NCBI GenBank assembly: GCA_964487565.1
Contig: CAZARN010000004.1
Location: 130,306-194,305, forward strand
Length of the DNA stretch: 64,000 nucleotides
Direction of reading: 5' to 3'
Origin: Phil1 sp964487565
GTDB lineage: Bacteria; Bacillota; Clostridia; Christensenellales; CAG-138
Position 1 is the first letter of the stretch; every line of letters begins with the position of its first letter. The translations under genes were made by a program, and so were the position numbers. The notes under the pieces were generated by a model, which had not been told where the DNA came from, made no database searches, and saw nothing but the letters and a program-made list of their open reading frames with translations. Positions 1 to 7,560 of this stretch are shown piece after piece.

Positions 1-587
1 CGCGACAGCGTGTCGCCAACGAAGGCGCACTCGGATGCGTCAAGTCTTGCCTGGCAAAGCGCAATCTTGAATATGTTCGGATGCGGCTTGCGATAGCCGA
101 CTATGCTTGAAAGGGTTATATCGTCAAAATACTGGCGCACGCCGTAATCCTCAAGCGTAGAGAACACCTGAAATACGCTTGCGGTATTGCTCACGGCGGC
201 GACATAAAGCCCAAGCTCCTTCAGCCCGCGCAGCATCTCTGCAGCATGGTTGCGCAGTTTGCGGTCGAAATAGGTGACTTCCCACATGTGGGCGATTTCC
301 TCGCTTGCGGCGATCAGCTTTTCACGGTCAACAGGGATGTCCTTGAAGCCGTAGTCCGGCCATATCTGTTCAGGCTTAAGCTCCATCAGCGTAACTTCGG
401 CTTCGGCTTTGTAACGGAGAATTTCAGGATAAACCTTCGCCCAAAGCGTTGTTTCGTCATACGGAACGGCGATGTCGTGGCTTTTGAGTATTCTGTACAG
501 CTCGTGCGCGGTGCGCTGCTCGTTGCTGCTGTTCGAATACAGATCCTCGAGCGTTCCGCCCATGTCGAACATTACGGCTTTTATCAA
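1..587 (-). CDS. HAD-family hydrolase-like protein (partial, C-terminus outside window)
   Basis: The gene reads leftward and runs off the window after about 195 residues. Motif I is FDMGGTL near residue 7, motif II AAVSNTA, motif III YRKPHP and motif IV FVGDTLSRD-like. This is a complete HAD set except that the usual second Asp of motif I (DxD) is Gly, as in the four paralogues at 4519-7558. A TTG start at 587 gives an N-terminus (MIKAVMFDMGGT) nearly identical to the paralogue at 4519, and a GAAGGGAAG ribosome site lies 9 nt upstream. The first ATG in frame would cut into motif I. A strong promoter with a LacI-type operator lies upstream (715-777), so it probably belongs to the same regulon. 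Substrate unknown. Confidence 0.85.
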   Translation of the reverse strand, partial: MIKAVMFDMGGTLEDLYSNSSNEQRTAHELYRILKSHDIAVPYDETTLWAKVYPEILRYKAEAEVTLMELKPEQIWPDYGFKDIPVDREKLIAASEEIAHMWEVTYFDRKLRNHAAEMLRGLKELGLYVAAVSNTASVFQVFSTLEDYGVRQYFDDITLSSIVGYRKPHPNIFKIALCQARLDASECAFVGDTLS

Positions 588-714
588 ATTGATACACTTC
601 CCTTCGACTGTGAATATCTGTTATTTATGTATATGCCAAATCAGAATCTGTTCAGCGCTTGTGACCGTGCGCATTCCGGAACATCTGTTGCTGTTTGTGA
701 AATAATAAAATCAG

Positions 715-728
715 CGTAATCGTTTGCG
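715..728 (-). promoter_or_regulatory. LacI-family operator (12/14 match)
   Basis: On the minus strand this reads CGCAAACGATTACG, against the palindrome CGCAAACGTTTGCG seen at 4462. It begins 21 nt beyond the -10 box of the promoter at 749-777, the same placement (about +14 to +27) as at 4462-4475. A roadblock-type repression site is inferred. Confidence 0.7.
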
Positions 729-748
729 TAATATTGTAGCTTCATTTA

Positions 749-777
749 AGTTTACGGTAACTAAAGCGTGTTGTCAA
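749..777 (-). promoter_or_regulatory. sigma-A promoter of the left HAD gene
   Basis: On the minus strand: TTGACA (777-772), a 17-nt spacer, TAAACT (754-749). The predicted start is near 742, leaving a leader of about 155 nt before the TTG start at 587. The 588-895 gap otherwise shows only this promoter and the two operators. Confidence 0.7.
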
Positions 778-880
778 TAATAAAACTCAAAAAAAGCGGA
801 ATTTAAGCAAATTGTGAATTTCAAAACTTTATGTCGGCCCATCAACAGCCGTGGCAGGAAATACTCGCGTGGAAAACAAG

Positions 881-894
881 CGTACACGTTTGCG
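881..894. promoter_or_regulatory. possible auxiliary LacI-type operator
   Basis: CGTACACGTTTGCG matches the regulon palindrome at 12 of 14 positions. It lies just beyond the mgtC stop codon, about 166 bp (close to 16 helical turns) from the operator at 715-728. DNA looping between the two is possible but inferred only from spacing. Confidence 0.4.
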
Positions 895-895
895 C

Positions 896-1591
896 TTAAT
901 CGTCGATTTCTTCAACGAACAGAATACCGGTTTGCTCTTCAACCATTTTGAGCGCTTCCTCATGGGACATGGCGGAGGGAAACTTAAGAAGACAGAAGAG
1001 CCCGATGCCGGTCTTGTTGTCTGATTTTGAAGTTTCAACATCGCTCAGACTGCATTCTCTTGCGCGCATCTGGTTCATGAAAGGTTTGAGGAATTCTATA
1101 TCGCTGAAAATGATGTAAAGGTGAAGTCTGCGCAGCTTCTTTGTATACACGCTTTCAAGCCTGTCTGCGAAAATCATGACGAAGAGAAGGATGAGGCATG
1201 TCACGATCGCGCCGAAATAGAAGCCGATGCCGATGGCAAGGCCCATGCACGCCGCGACCCAAAGTCCGGCGGCGGTGGTCAGACCCTTGACCCTGTAATA
1301 GCGCGTGACCATGATGGTGCCGGCGCCGAGGAAACCGATGCCGCTGATGACCTGCGCGGGCATCCTGCCGGGATCGGCTTTTTCAAAATACATCGTCATG
1401 TACTGCGCGGTCATCATGACGACTGCTGCGCCTATGCAAACGAGCATATAGGTGCGAAGGCCGGCCGGACGGCGCTTGCGCGTACGTTCAAGGCCGAGCA
1501 CTCCGCTGCATATCACAGCCATAAGCAGCCTTATCACCACGGTAAGCTCATTGAGTTTCTGAAGACCGAGCTCTTGCATAAGGGAGAACAT
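896..1591 (-). CDS. MgtC/SapB family membrane protein
   Basis: The 231-residue protein has four or five hydrophobic segments in its first 145 residues, then a soluble ACT-like C-terminal domain. Family motifs are visible: GLERTRKRRPAGLRTYMLV after the first helix, and SGIGFLGAGTIM followed by VKGLTTAAGLWVAACMGLA. MgtC-family proteins are inner-membrane proteins linked to Mg2+ limitation and ATP synthase control in enterobacteria; their role in Clostridia is not settled. Two ATGs compete: the one at 1600 directly abuts the GAAAGGA ribosome site, while 1591 sits 9 nt away, so 1591 is preferred. It is the last gene of the leftward lacI-PHP-pfkB operon, about 50 nt after pfkB. Why an MgtC protein is in an inositol locus is unknown. 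Confidence 0.88.
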   Translation of the reverse strand: MFSLMQELGLQKLNELTVVIRLLMAVICSGVLGLERTRKRRPAGLRTYMLVCIGAAVVMMTAQYMTMYFEKADPGRMPAQVISGIGFLGAGTIMVTRYYRVKGLTTAAGLWVAACMGLAIGIGFYFGAIVTCLILLFVMIFADRLESVYTKKLRRLHLYIIFSDIEFLKPFMNQMRARECSLSDVETSKSDNKTGIGLFCLLKFPSAMSHEEALKMVEEQTGILFVEEIDD

Positions 1592-1642
1592 AGTATTCAT
1601 TCCTTTCAGTTCAGTTCGTGGAAGCTGAAGCGCGTAGTCGAC

Positions 1643-2521
1643 TTAACGATAAAACTGTTCGATATAGTTCATTACATCCTCCCGCGCAAGGGAGAACGGC
1701 CCCGGCGTTTCCATCTTGAGCGAGACCAGCGCCGCAGCACTGAGCAGCGCGGTGGGTATATCCTCATGCAGCCTTTCGGTGATGTAGCCCGCAAAGCAGG
1801 TATCGCCGCGGCCGGTGCGTCCGGACAGGCCGCGCGGCTTCAGCGGCTGTGTGTAGATATTCTCTCCGTCACATACGAGCACTTCGCTGCTGTGCGTTAT
1901 CATGACTTCCTTTGCGCCCCATGAACACATCAGACGCGCGGCTTCTTCGCGGTTCGTGAGTCCGGTGAGCACCTCCGCTTCGGCAGCGTCCGTTTTGAGG
2001 AACCGTATCAGCGGCAGGATTTCAAGCTTTTCATCCCAGTCGCGGTACACCATGCTTCCGTCATCCTCAACGCATCTCAACATGCACTGCACGTCGAGCG
2101 CAGTGTCCGCGCGTTTTGCGCATTCGCGTATCATATCGCAGCCGATGTCCCCGCGTGCAAGGCCTGCGAGGTGATAGAGCTTCGTTTGCGCGGACGGCAG
2201 TTCATCGGGCCGGTAAGGGTCGATCATCGCTTTGCATCTGCTTAAGCGGCGATCCCTGTCTGGGGTGAAATAGGTGTTTTCCATCAGCGTGCTTTTTTCG
2301 GAAACGAGAGGAAAAACCGTTATGCAGGGGCAATCGCCGAAAGCGGCGGCAAGATCGATATCGCCCGGATTGCACTTGGGCACGACTGCGGTGTTGTTGC
2401 CCATGGCGGAAGCCGCATGGCCGGAGAAGAGCACGGCGCCGCCAGGACAGCGCATCACCGAATTGTCGTAATCCGTGTTGGTATCAAGACAGACCTGCCC
2501 GATTATCATTGTGTCAAACAT
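1643..2521 (-). CDS. PfkB-family carbohydrate kinase, Thermotoga TM0415-like
   Basis: This 292-residue ribokinase/PfkB kinase shows the C-terminal signature GRTGRGDTCFAGY at about 235-247, with the catalytic Asp in RGDT and the anion-hole glycines. A substrate-side GGAVLFSG lies near 27-34. The stretch YRDWDEK, the FLKTDAAEAEVLTG segment and the KMETPGPF C-terminus closely resemble, from memory, the PfkB kinase TM0415 of the Thermotoga maritima inositol cluster; archaeal relatives include a myo-inositol 3-kinase. A kinase of inositol or a derived sugar acid is therefore likely. A KDG-kinase role is a weaker alternative. It starts 2 nt after the PHP gene and is probably translationally coupled to it. 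Confidence 0.85.
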   Translation of the reverse strand: MFDTMIIGQVCLDTNTDYDNSVMRCPGGAVLFSGHAASAMGNNTAVVPKCNPGDIDLAAAFGDCPCITVFPLVSEKSTLMENTYFTPDRDRRLSRCKAMIDPYRPDELPSAQTKLYHLAGLARGDIGCDMIRECAKRADTALDVQCMLRCVEDDGSMVYRDWDEKLEILPLIRFLKTDAAEAEVLTGLTNREEAARLMCSWGAKEVMITHSSEVLVCDGENIYTQPLKPRGLSGRTGRGDTCFAGYITERLHEDIPTALLSAAALVSLKMETPGPFSLAREDVMNYIEQFYR

Positions 2522-2523
2522 GT

Positions 2524-3225
2524 TCAGCGCGCCTCGCTTTCGGTAATTATGTTTTCATGCTCCGGGCACCAGAGCTTGAAATTCCCTGACTCCACGGCAG
2601 CTTTGAATTCATAGGAATCCCTGACGCGGTGATCGAACAGAACGCCGGACTGTCCTTCGTCGCCGGGACGGTGCGCATCCGTGCCGCAAAGACGGATGAG
2701 TCTCGGATTGGCCTTGGCAAGCTCGAGCGCAAGCTCGTTGCGGTTAGGGTGACGCCTGTTGCAGTTTACAACTTCAATACCGTGTACGCAGTTGTAAAAG
2801 ACCTCGTCGCAATAACGATAAGGATGAGCGTGGATAATAAGCACGCTGTCGCCGTATTTTTTGAAAAACGCTTCATGATCCATATGGCAGACGTAAGGAT
2901 TGGCTCTCAACCACTGCTCGTCAACGCCATAAATGAGATAATCCGAATCGTTTTCGGGAAAGCGCAGCTCAATGCCGAAAATCACATCAAGCCCGAGCGC
3001 ATCGCCGGCCTTCTTCGCTTCATTATATCCGTACATATAACGGGTGATACATGCCTGCCAGTCGTCATGACAATCCATGAGCGAGATATACAGGTCGTGC
3101 AGGTGATCGGTTATACATATCCCGTCATAGCCGAGCGCCTTGTATTTGGCGACGGTCTCCGGCGCCTTCACATAGCCGCAGCGGCTTGTTTCCATAGTAT
3201 GTATATGAATATCGTATTTGTACAT
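2524..3225 (-). CDS. PHP-domain phosphoesterase
   Basis: The 233-residue protein carries the metal-binding motifs of the PHP (polymerase and histidinol phosphatase) fold in order: HIHT near residue 7, ITDHLHD near 37, GIEL near 78, IIHAHPY near 121 and GTDAHRP near 178. It probably hydrolyses a small phosphate monoester. Family members act on histidinol phosphate, nucleotides or other small phosphates; the substrate here is not readable. The start at 3225 (MYKYDIHIHT) has GAAAGAGG 8 nt upstream; a longer open frame to 3336 would overlap lacI and is rejected. It lies 13 nt after lacI and 2 nt before the PfkB kinase, so it likely acts in the same pathway. Confidence 0.85.
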   Translation of the reverse strand: MYKYDIHIHTMETSRCGYVKAPETVAKYKALGYDGICITDHLHDLYISLMDCHDDWQACITRYMYGYNEAKKAGDALGLDVIFGIELRFPENDSDYLIYGVDEQWLRANPYVCHMDHEAFFKKYGDSVLIIHAHPYRYCDEVFYNCVHGIEVVNCNRRHPNRNELALELAKANPRLIRLCGTDAHRPGDEGQSGVLFDHRVRDSYEFKAAVESGNFKLWCPEHENIITESEAR

Positions 3226-3238
3226 GCATGAGCCTCTT

Positions 3239-4249
3239 TCAGTTGATATGGATCTTGCTGCATGATCCGCGCTTGACAAGCGAGGGGGTGAGTATCCTGT
3301 GAGAATAGCCCGTGCTCGGATCGTTGATCTTGTCAACGAGGATATCGACGGCTGTTGAAGCCATGGTTTTCTTTGGCTGTTCTATCGTGGTGAGGTTTAT
3401 CTTCGGCAGGCTGGAGTAAAGGATATTATCAAATCCCATCAGCGAAAGATCCTCGGGTATGCGAAGCCCGGCTTCCTCGGCAGCCTCGATCACGCCGAGG
3501 GCAAGGGAGTCGCTCGCCGCAAAGACCGCGGTCTGGGTGAAGTTTTTGGAAAAAACGTGTTTGGCAAGCTGGTATCCGGCCTGAATGGAGCTGAAAGAAT
3601 AATTGCTGTTGCAGAACACAGGTTCCATGCCCAGCTCGCGGCAGGCGTCGATGTATCCTTCCGCGCGGAGCTGATGCGTGACGCTGCCCTTGCGGCGGCC
3701 GAGATACAGTATGTCGCGGTGACCGAGGGAGTAGAGATATTCGGTGCCTATGCGCGTTCCGCGGTAGTTATCGACAGAAACATAGCTTTCCGGCAGATCG
3801 CGCAGGTTTTCGCTCATGAACACCGTGGGTACGCGGTTGATGAACGGTTTGAGATTATCATAGGATTCGGTGCCGGCGGGCACGAGCACGATCCCGTCGA
3901 CCTGGCGGCCGACAAGCAGCTCGAACACTTCCTTTTCAAGGGCAAGGTCGTGTGAAGAGTTGCACAACATGAGATTGTATCCCTGCTCGCGCGCGCGAAG
4001 CTCGATATGATAAGCCAACTCGCTCATGAACGGGTTGTCGATATTGGCGACGACAAGCCCGATAAGCTTCGTGCGCTTCATCACCATCGAACGGGCCACA
4101 TAATTTGTGGTGTATCCCATTTCACGGCAGATCTTGAGCACACGTTCGCGCGTTTCCTCCCCGATCTCGGGACTTCCGGAAAGCGCGCGCGATACCGTTG
4201 CGTATGATACGCCGGCGACTTTCGCAATATCTTTTATTGTGACGTTCAT
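3239..4249 (-). CDS. LacI-family transcriptional regulator
   Basis: The 336-residue protein has a LacI N-terminal helix-turn-helix (IAKVAGVSYATVSRAL, residues 7-22), a hinge region ending near YVARSM, and a periplasmic-binding-protein-like sensor domain (residues 60-330) with typical TKLIGLVVANIDNPF, DGIVLVP and AASDSLALGVI segments. The effector is probably a pathway intermediate (inositol- or uronate-like), by inference only. The start at 4249 gives the standard MxVTIKDIA beginning with GGAGTG about 10 nt upstream; an ATG at 4258 is too close to that site. It heads the leftward operon and has an operator copy just downstream of its own -10 box, so it should be autoregulated. CGCAAACGTTTGCG-like sites precede all three other promoters of the locus. 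Confidence 0.93.
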   Translation of the reverse strand: MNVTIKDIAKVAGVSYATVSRALSGSPEIGEETRERVLKICREMGYTTNYVARSMVMKRTKLIGLVVANIDNPFMSELAYHIELRAREQGYNLMLCNSSHDLALEKEVFELLVGRQVDGIVLVPAGTESYDNLKPFINRVPTVFMSENLRDLPESYVSVDNYRGTRIGTEYLYSLGHRDILYLGRRKGSVTHQLRAEGYIDACRELGMEPVFCNSNYSFSSIQAGYQLAKHVFSKNFTQTAVFAASDSLALGVIEAAEEAGLRIPEDLSLMGFDNILYSSLPKINLTTIEQPKKTMASTAVDILVDKINDPSTGYSHRILTPSLVKRGSCSKIHIN

Positions 4250-4292
4250 GATAAGCATACACTCCGAATAAGTTATATGACAAGGCGCGAAT

Positions 4293-4306
4293 CGCAAACG
4301 TTTCCG
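4293..4306. promoter_or_regulatory. LacI operator in front of lacI (13/14 match)
   Basis: CGCAAACGTTTCCG lies between the lacI -10 box (4318-4323) and the lacI start. One position differs from the perfect palindrome at 4462. Autoregulation is inferred. Confidence 0.7.
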
Positions 4307-4317
4307 CCTGTGAGCAA

Positions 4318-4346
4318 ATATTACTACATGCAACATGTTTTGTCAA
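4318..4346 (-). promoter_or_regulatory. sigma-A promoter of the lacI operon
   Basis: On the minus strand: TTGACA (4346-4341), 17-nt spacer, TAATAT (4323-4318). It drives lacI, the PHP gene, pfkB and mgtC leftward. Confidence 0.75.
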
Positions 4347-4413
4347 TCCGGAAAATAGGCTGAAAATGCTGCTGTATCACTGCATATAAGCGCGAAAATA
4401 TGCCGTGGCCATA

Positions 4414-4442
4414 TTGACAAACGTAAACGTGTGCATTAAAAT
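4414..4442 (+). promoter_or_regulatory. sigma-A promoter of the HAD/cpPGM operon
   Basis: TTGACA (4414-4419), 17-nt spacer, TAAAAT (4437-4442); predicted start near 4449. The spacer itself carries an imperfect operator, CGTAAACGTGTGCA at 4422-4435 (11/14). Confidence 0.8.
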
Positions 4443-4461
4443 CAAATTATATTAAAGATGT

Positions 4462-4475
4462 CGCAAACGTTTGCG
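4462..4475. promoter_or_regulatory. perfect palindromic LacI operator
   Basis: CGCAAACGTTTGCG is a perfect 14-bp palindrome about 20 nt beyond the -10 box. It is the best example of the local regulon site; variants occur at 715, 881, 4293, 4422 and 9175. Confidence 0.8.
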
Positions 4476-4518
4476 GGATTTATACCTGATAGCACTGCAT
4501 TTCAGAGAGAGGACATCC

Positions 4519-5274
4519 ATGATAAAAGCTGTTTTGTTCGATATCGGCGGAACGCTGCACACGGTGAGCAACGACGAAGGGCTGCGCCGCGCATTTGCGC
4601 GCAGGCTGATGGACAGGCTTGCCGTATACGACATAATAATAAAGGAAGAGGAAGGCGCATTTGCGCAGCGGCTGCATGAGAACGCCGAGGATTACAAGCA
4701 TTGGAGCGAGCAAAGCCTTAAGGAGCTTCCGGCCCCGCGCATATGGAACGAGTTTTACCTGAAGGAGTATTCGATCGGAGAGGAAAAGCTGGCGCCGATC
4801 GCCGAAGAGCTCAGCTTCCTTTATGATTATGAGCGCGTGTGCAACAAGCGCCGTCCCGGACTTGTTGAAACGGTGAAAGCGCTCGACGGGATGGGCGTGC
4901 GCATGGGCATAATCAGCAATATAATATCAACGTCATTCGGGCCGCACATCGTGCGCGAATACGGCATCGAAAACTACATGGAATGTATAGTCATGTCGAG
5001 CGAGACCGGCTGCCGCAAGCCCGGCGCTGAAATATTCAACATCGCAATGGAAAAGATGTCCGTCACGAAGGATGAGACGGCGTATGTCGGCGATACGATA
5101 TCGCGCGACGTGCTGGGCGCGAAAAACGCCGGCCTTGCGATGATGATACAGATCGACAACCCGGCGATCGCGCACAGGGACGCCGCGTTCAGCGTCGACG
5201 CGCCGAAGCCTGATTTCATGATAAAAGAACTCGGCGAGATACCTTCGATAATCAAGACATACAACAACAAATAA
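4519..5274 (+). CDS. HAD-family hydrolase-like protein, paralogue 1 of 4
   Basis: The 251-residue protein has a HAD core with an alpha-helical cap between motifs I and II. Motif I is FDIGGTL (residues 7-13), motif II GIISN, motif III CRKPG and motif IV YVGDTISRDV. The general acid/base Asp expected two residues after the nucleophile Asp is Gly, which is also seen in non-phosphatase HAD proteins such as dehalogenases and in many uncharacterised clostridial members. Start ATG 4519 has GAGAGAGGA upstream; an in-frame ATG at 4471 would overlap the operator. First gene of the rightward operon. Reaction unknown; a phosphatase acting on a sugar or inositol phosphate fits the context but not the motif I change. 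Confidence 0.87.
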   Translation: MIKAVLFDIGGTLHTVSNDEGLRRAFARRLMDRLAVYDIIIKEEEGAFAQRLHENAEDYKHWSEQSLKELPAPRIWNEFYLKEYSIGEEKLAPIAEELSFLYDYERVCNKRRPGLVETVKALDGMGVRMGIISNIISTSFGPHIVREYGIENYMECIVMSSETGCRKPGAEIFNIAMEKMSVTKDETAYVGDTISRDVLGAKNAGLAMMIQIDNPAIAHRDAAFSVDAPKPDFMIKELGEIPSIIKTYNNK

Positions 5275-5296
5275 AGATAACAGGGAGGGCGGAAAC

Positions 5297-6019
5297 ATGA
5301 TCGACACAATCTTTTTCGACGTTGGCAACACCCTGCGCGTCGTCGTGAAGGACAAGGCGTTCTCGGATGCGGCCGAAAAAAAGCTGATGGAGCTTGTCGG
5401 AACGAAGGAAGAGCATGACGTGTTCTTTGAGAAACTTGAAGCAAACTGGGATAAATACCGCAGCATGGTCAAAAAGACGCTTATCGACGCATCGGAGATG
5501 GAGCTTTGGAGCCAGCATCTTCTGCCTGATTATCCCGTGGAGCATATATGCGCCGTTGCAGGCAAACTGACGCGGCTTTGGCGCGATCACGACGGCAGGC
5601 GCGTAGCGAGGCCGGACACGAAATCTACCCTTGAAGAGCTTGACCGCCGCGGCTATACGATGGGCATTATCGCAAACACGATAACCGAAACGGAAATTCC
5701 GGACTGGATGATCGAGGACGGCGTCGCGCATTTCTTCAAAGCTGTCGTGCTTTCATCAAAAGTGCGCATAAGAAAGCCTGACCCGGCGATATACCTGCTC
5801 GCCTGCCGCGCGATAGGCAAAAAGCCCGAGAACTGCGCCTATATCGGCGACAATCCGATAAGGGACGTGCAGGGCACGAGAGACGCCGGCTATGCGATGA
5901 TGATACGCATAGACGAGCCTGATACCATAAAGAACGAACCGCAGGAGATAAAGCTCCATCCGGATTATACGATAACTCAAATATCTGAAATTCTCGATAT
6001 TTTCCCGAGTCTCAAGTGA
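5297..6019 (+). CDS. HAD-family hydrolase-like protein, paralogue 2 of 4
   Basis: The 240-residue protein resembles its neighbours throughout. Motif I is FDVGNTL, again without the second Asp. Motif II is GIIANTI, where the usual Ser/Thr is Ala, so this copy is the most degenerate of the set. Motif III is IRKPDP and motif IV YIGDNPIRDV. The cap carries an ELWSQHLLPDY stretch matched by ELWTKWLTPEY and VLWTRWLAPEY in paralogues 3 and 4. The GGGAGGGCGG ribosome site and 22-nt gap after paralogue 1 place it in the same transcript. It arose by tandem duplication; a regulatory or altered catalytic role is possible. Confidence 0.86.
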   Translation: MIDTIFFDVGNTLRVVVKDKAFSDAAEKKLMELVGTKEEHDVFFEKLEANWDKYRSMVKKTLIDASEMELWSQHLLPDYPVEHICAVAGKLTRLWRDHDGRRVARPDTKSTLEELDRRGYTMGIIANTITETEIPDWMIEDGVAHFFKAVVLSSKVRIRKPDPAIYLLACRAIGKKPENCAYIGDNPIRDVQGTRDAGYAMMIRIDEPDTIKNEPQEIKLHPDYTITQISEILDIFPSLK

Positions 6020-6028
6020 GGAGGAATT

Positions 6029-6790
6029 ATGAAAAACGCATTTGACGCGATATTTTATGATCTCGGCGGCACGCTCCGCCTTGTGGAGCGGGATGAGGAA
6101 TTCGAAGCCCGCGCACGAAGGCGCATAGCGGAGCTTTGCGGCGAAAAGGGCGATCCGGATGAATTCTGCAAGTTCCTTGACTATCGCTACGCGGGTTATC
6201 GCAAATGGTGCTTTGAAACCATGAAGGAAGCGCCGGAATGGGAGCTTTGGACAAAATGGCTCACACCGGAGTATCCGCGTGAGCTCATAATGAAGAACGC
6301 GATAGAGCTTACGATCGAATACCGCAACAAGGACGGCCGCCGCGTTGTCGCGCCAAACGGCGCGCAGTCGATAAAGGATCTGTACGCGAACGGTTATAAG
6401 CTGGGCATAATCAGCAACCTCGTCACCTCGCGCGAAATACCCGATTGGCTAGAGCATGACGACCTCGGCAAGTATTTCGGCGCGGTGCTGCTCTCCTGCG
6501 TGGAAGGAATACGAAAGCCCGATCCGCGCATAAGCGAGAAGGCATGTAATATGCTCGGTGTGGAGCCTTCCCACTGCGCATATATCGGCGACAACCTCAA
6601 ACGCGACGTCGAAGGCACGCGCAGCGCGGGCTTCGGCATGTTCATACTGTATACCACGCCAGAGAAGCTCAAAAAGGAAACGATCACAGACGATAACAGG
6701 CCGGACGCGATAATATTCGATTTTGCCGAGCTGAAAGAACTTTTCCCAAAAGCGCCGATGATCGATGAGTGCAAAATAAGGAAGGTTTGA
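6029..6790 (+). CDS. HAD-family hydrolase-like protein, paralogue 3 of 4
   Basis: The 253-residue protein has motif I YDLGGTL (second Asp replaced by Gly), motif II GIISNLV, motif III IRKPDP and motif IV YIGDNLKRDV followed by EGTRSAGF, typical of HAD subfamily I. The cap motif ELWTKWLTPEY and the following ELTIEYRNKDGRRVV are shared with paralogues 2 and 4, so these three are closer to each other than to paralogue 1. It starts 9 nt after paralogue 2 with GAGGAAT upstream and ends 3 nt before paralogue 4. Substrate unknown. Confidence 0.87.
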   Translation: MKNAFDAIFYDLGGTLRLVERDEEFEARARRRIAELCGEKGDPDEFCKFLDYRYAGYRKWCFETMKEAPEWELWTKWLTPEYPRELIMKNAIELTIEYRNKDGRRVVAPNGAQSIKDLYANGYKLGIISNLVTSREIPDWLEHDDLGKYFGAVLLSCVEGIRKPDPRISEKACNMLGVEPSHCAYIGDNLKRDVEGTRSAGFGMFILYTTPEKLKKETITDDNRPDAIIFDFAELKELFPKAPMIDECKIRKV

Positions 6791-6793
6791 TGT

Positions 6794-7558
6794 ATGGAAC
6801 GCGAAATACAGGCGATTTTTCTCGATCTTGGCGGCACGTTCAGGATCGTTACGCCAAATAAACCCTATCAGGACGCAGCAAAGGCGCGCATAGCCGAGCT
6901 TGTGGGGACCGAACTTTTGCCGGAGGATTTCCATACACTCATCGAAAAACGCTATGACGCTTATCGCGACTGGGCGCTCAAATACATGTGCGAGGCGCCG
7001 ATGGATGTGCTGTGGACACGCTGGCTTGCGCCGGAATACGATCACAACAGGCTCGAGGCAAACGCCGCCGAGCTGACATATCAATACAGACGCTGCAAGG
7101 GCGAGCGCGTTGTCGTTCCCGGCGGCATTGAAACCGTGAAGGAGCTTTGCGCGCGCGGATATAAGGTCGGCGTGATAAGCGATCTTATAGGCTGCGACGA
7201 AATTGACGAATGGCTCGATCATGACGGTCTGAGGCCGTATTTCTGCACCGTTCAGCAGTCGTCTGTCACGATGCTTCGCAAGCCGCACCCGGCGATATAC
7301 TATCTTGCGCTTGCCGAGGCGGAGGTTAAGCCGGAAAACAGCGCGTTCGTCGGCGACAACCTGAACCGCGACATAATGGGCGCAAAGGCGACCGGCTTTG
7401 CCGCAACAATCGCAGTGGATTATCCGGACGCCGCGCCGCTCAAGCTCACGGAGCAGAACAGACCGGACGGTATAATCACGCGCTTTGACACGCTGCTTGA
7501 TGTGTTCCCGGGCGCGCCGCGCATCGATATTCAAAAAGCCGAGCAAAGGAGCGTTTGA
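6794..7558 (+). CDS. HAD-family hydrolase-like protein, paralogue 4 of 4
   Basis: The 254-residue protein has motif I LDLGGTF (no second Asp), motif II GVISDL, motif III LRKPHP and motif IV FVGDNLNRDI. Its cap holds VLWTRWLAPEY, aligning with paralogues 2 and 3. It is followed 2 nt later by the permuted phosphoglycerate-mutase homologue, whose ribosome site (AAAGGAG) lies inside the 3' end of this gene, indicating tight co-expression. Four retained, diverged copies in one operon suggest related substrates rather than recent redundancy. Function not assignable. Confidence 0.87.
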   Translation: MEREIQAIFLDLGGTFRIVTPNKPYQDAAKARIAELVGTELLPEDFHTLIEKRYDAYRDWALKYMCEAPMDVLWTRWLAPEYDHNRLEANAAELTYQYRRCKGERVVVPGGIETVKELCARGYKVGVISDLIGCDEIDEWLDHDGLRPYFCTVQQSSVTMLRKPHPAIYYLALAEAEVKPENSAFVGDNLNRDIMGAKATGFAATIAVDYPDAAPLKLTEQNRPDGIITRFDTLLDVFPGAPRIDIQKAEQRSV

Positions 7559-7560
7559 AA

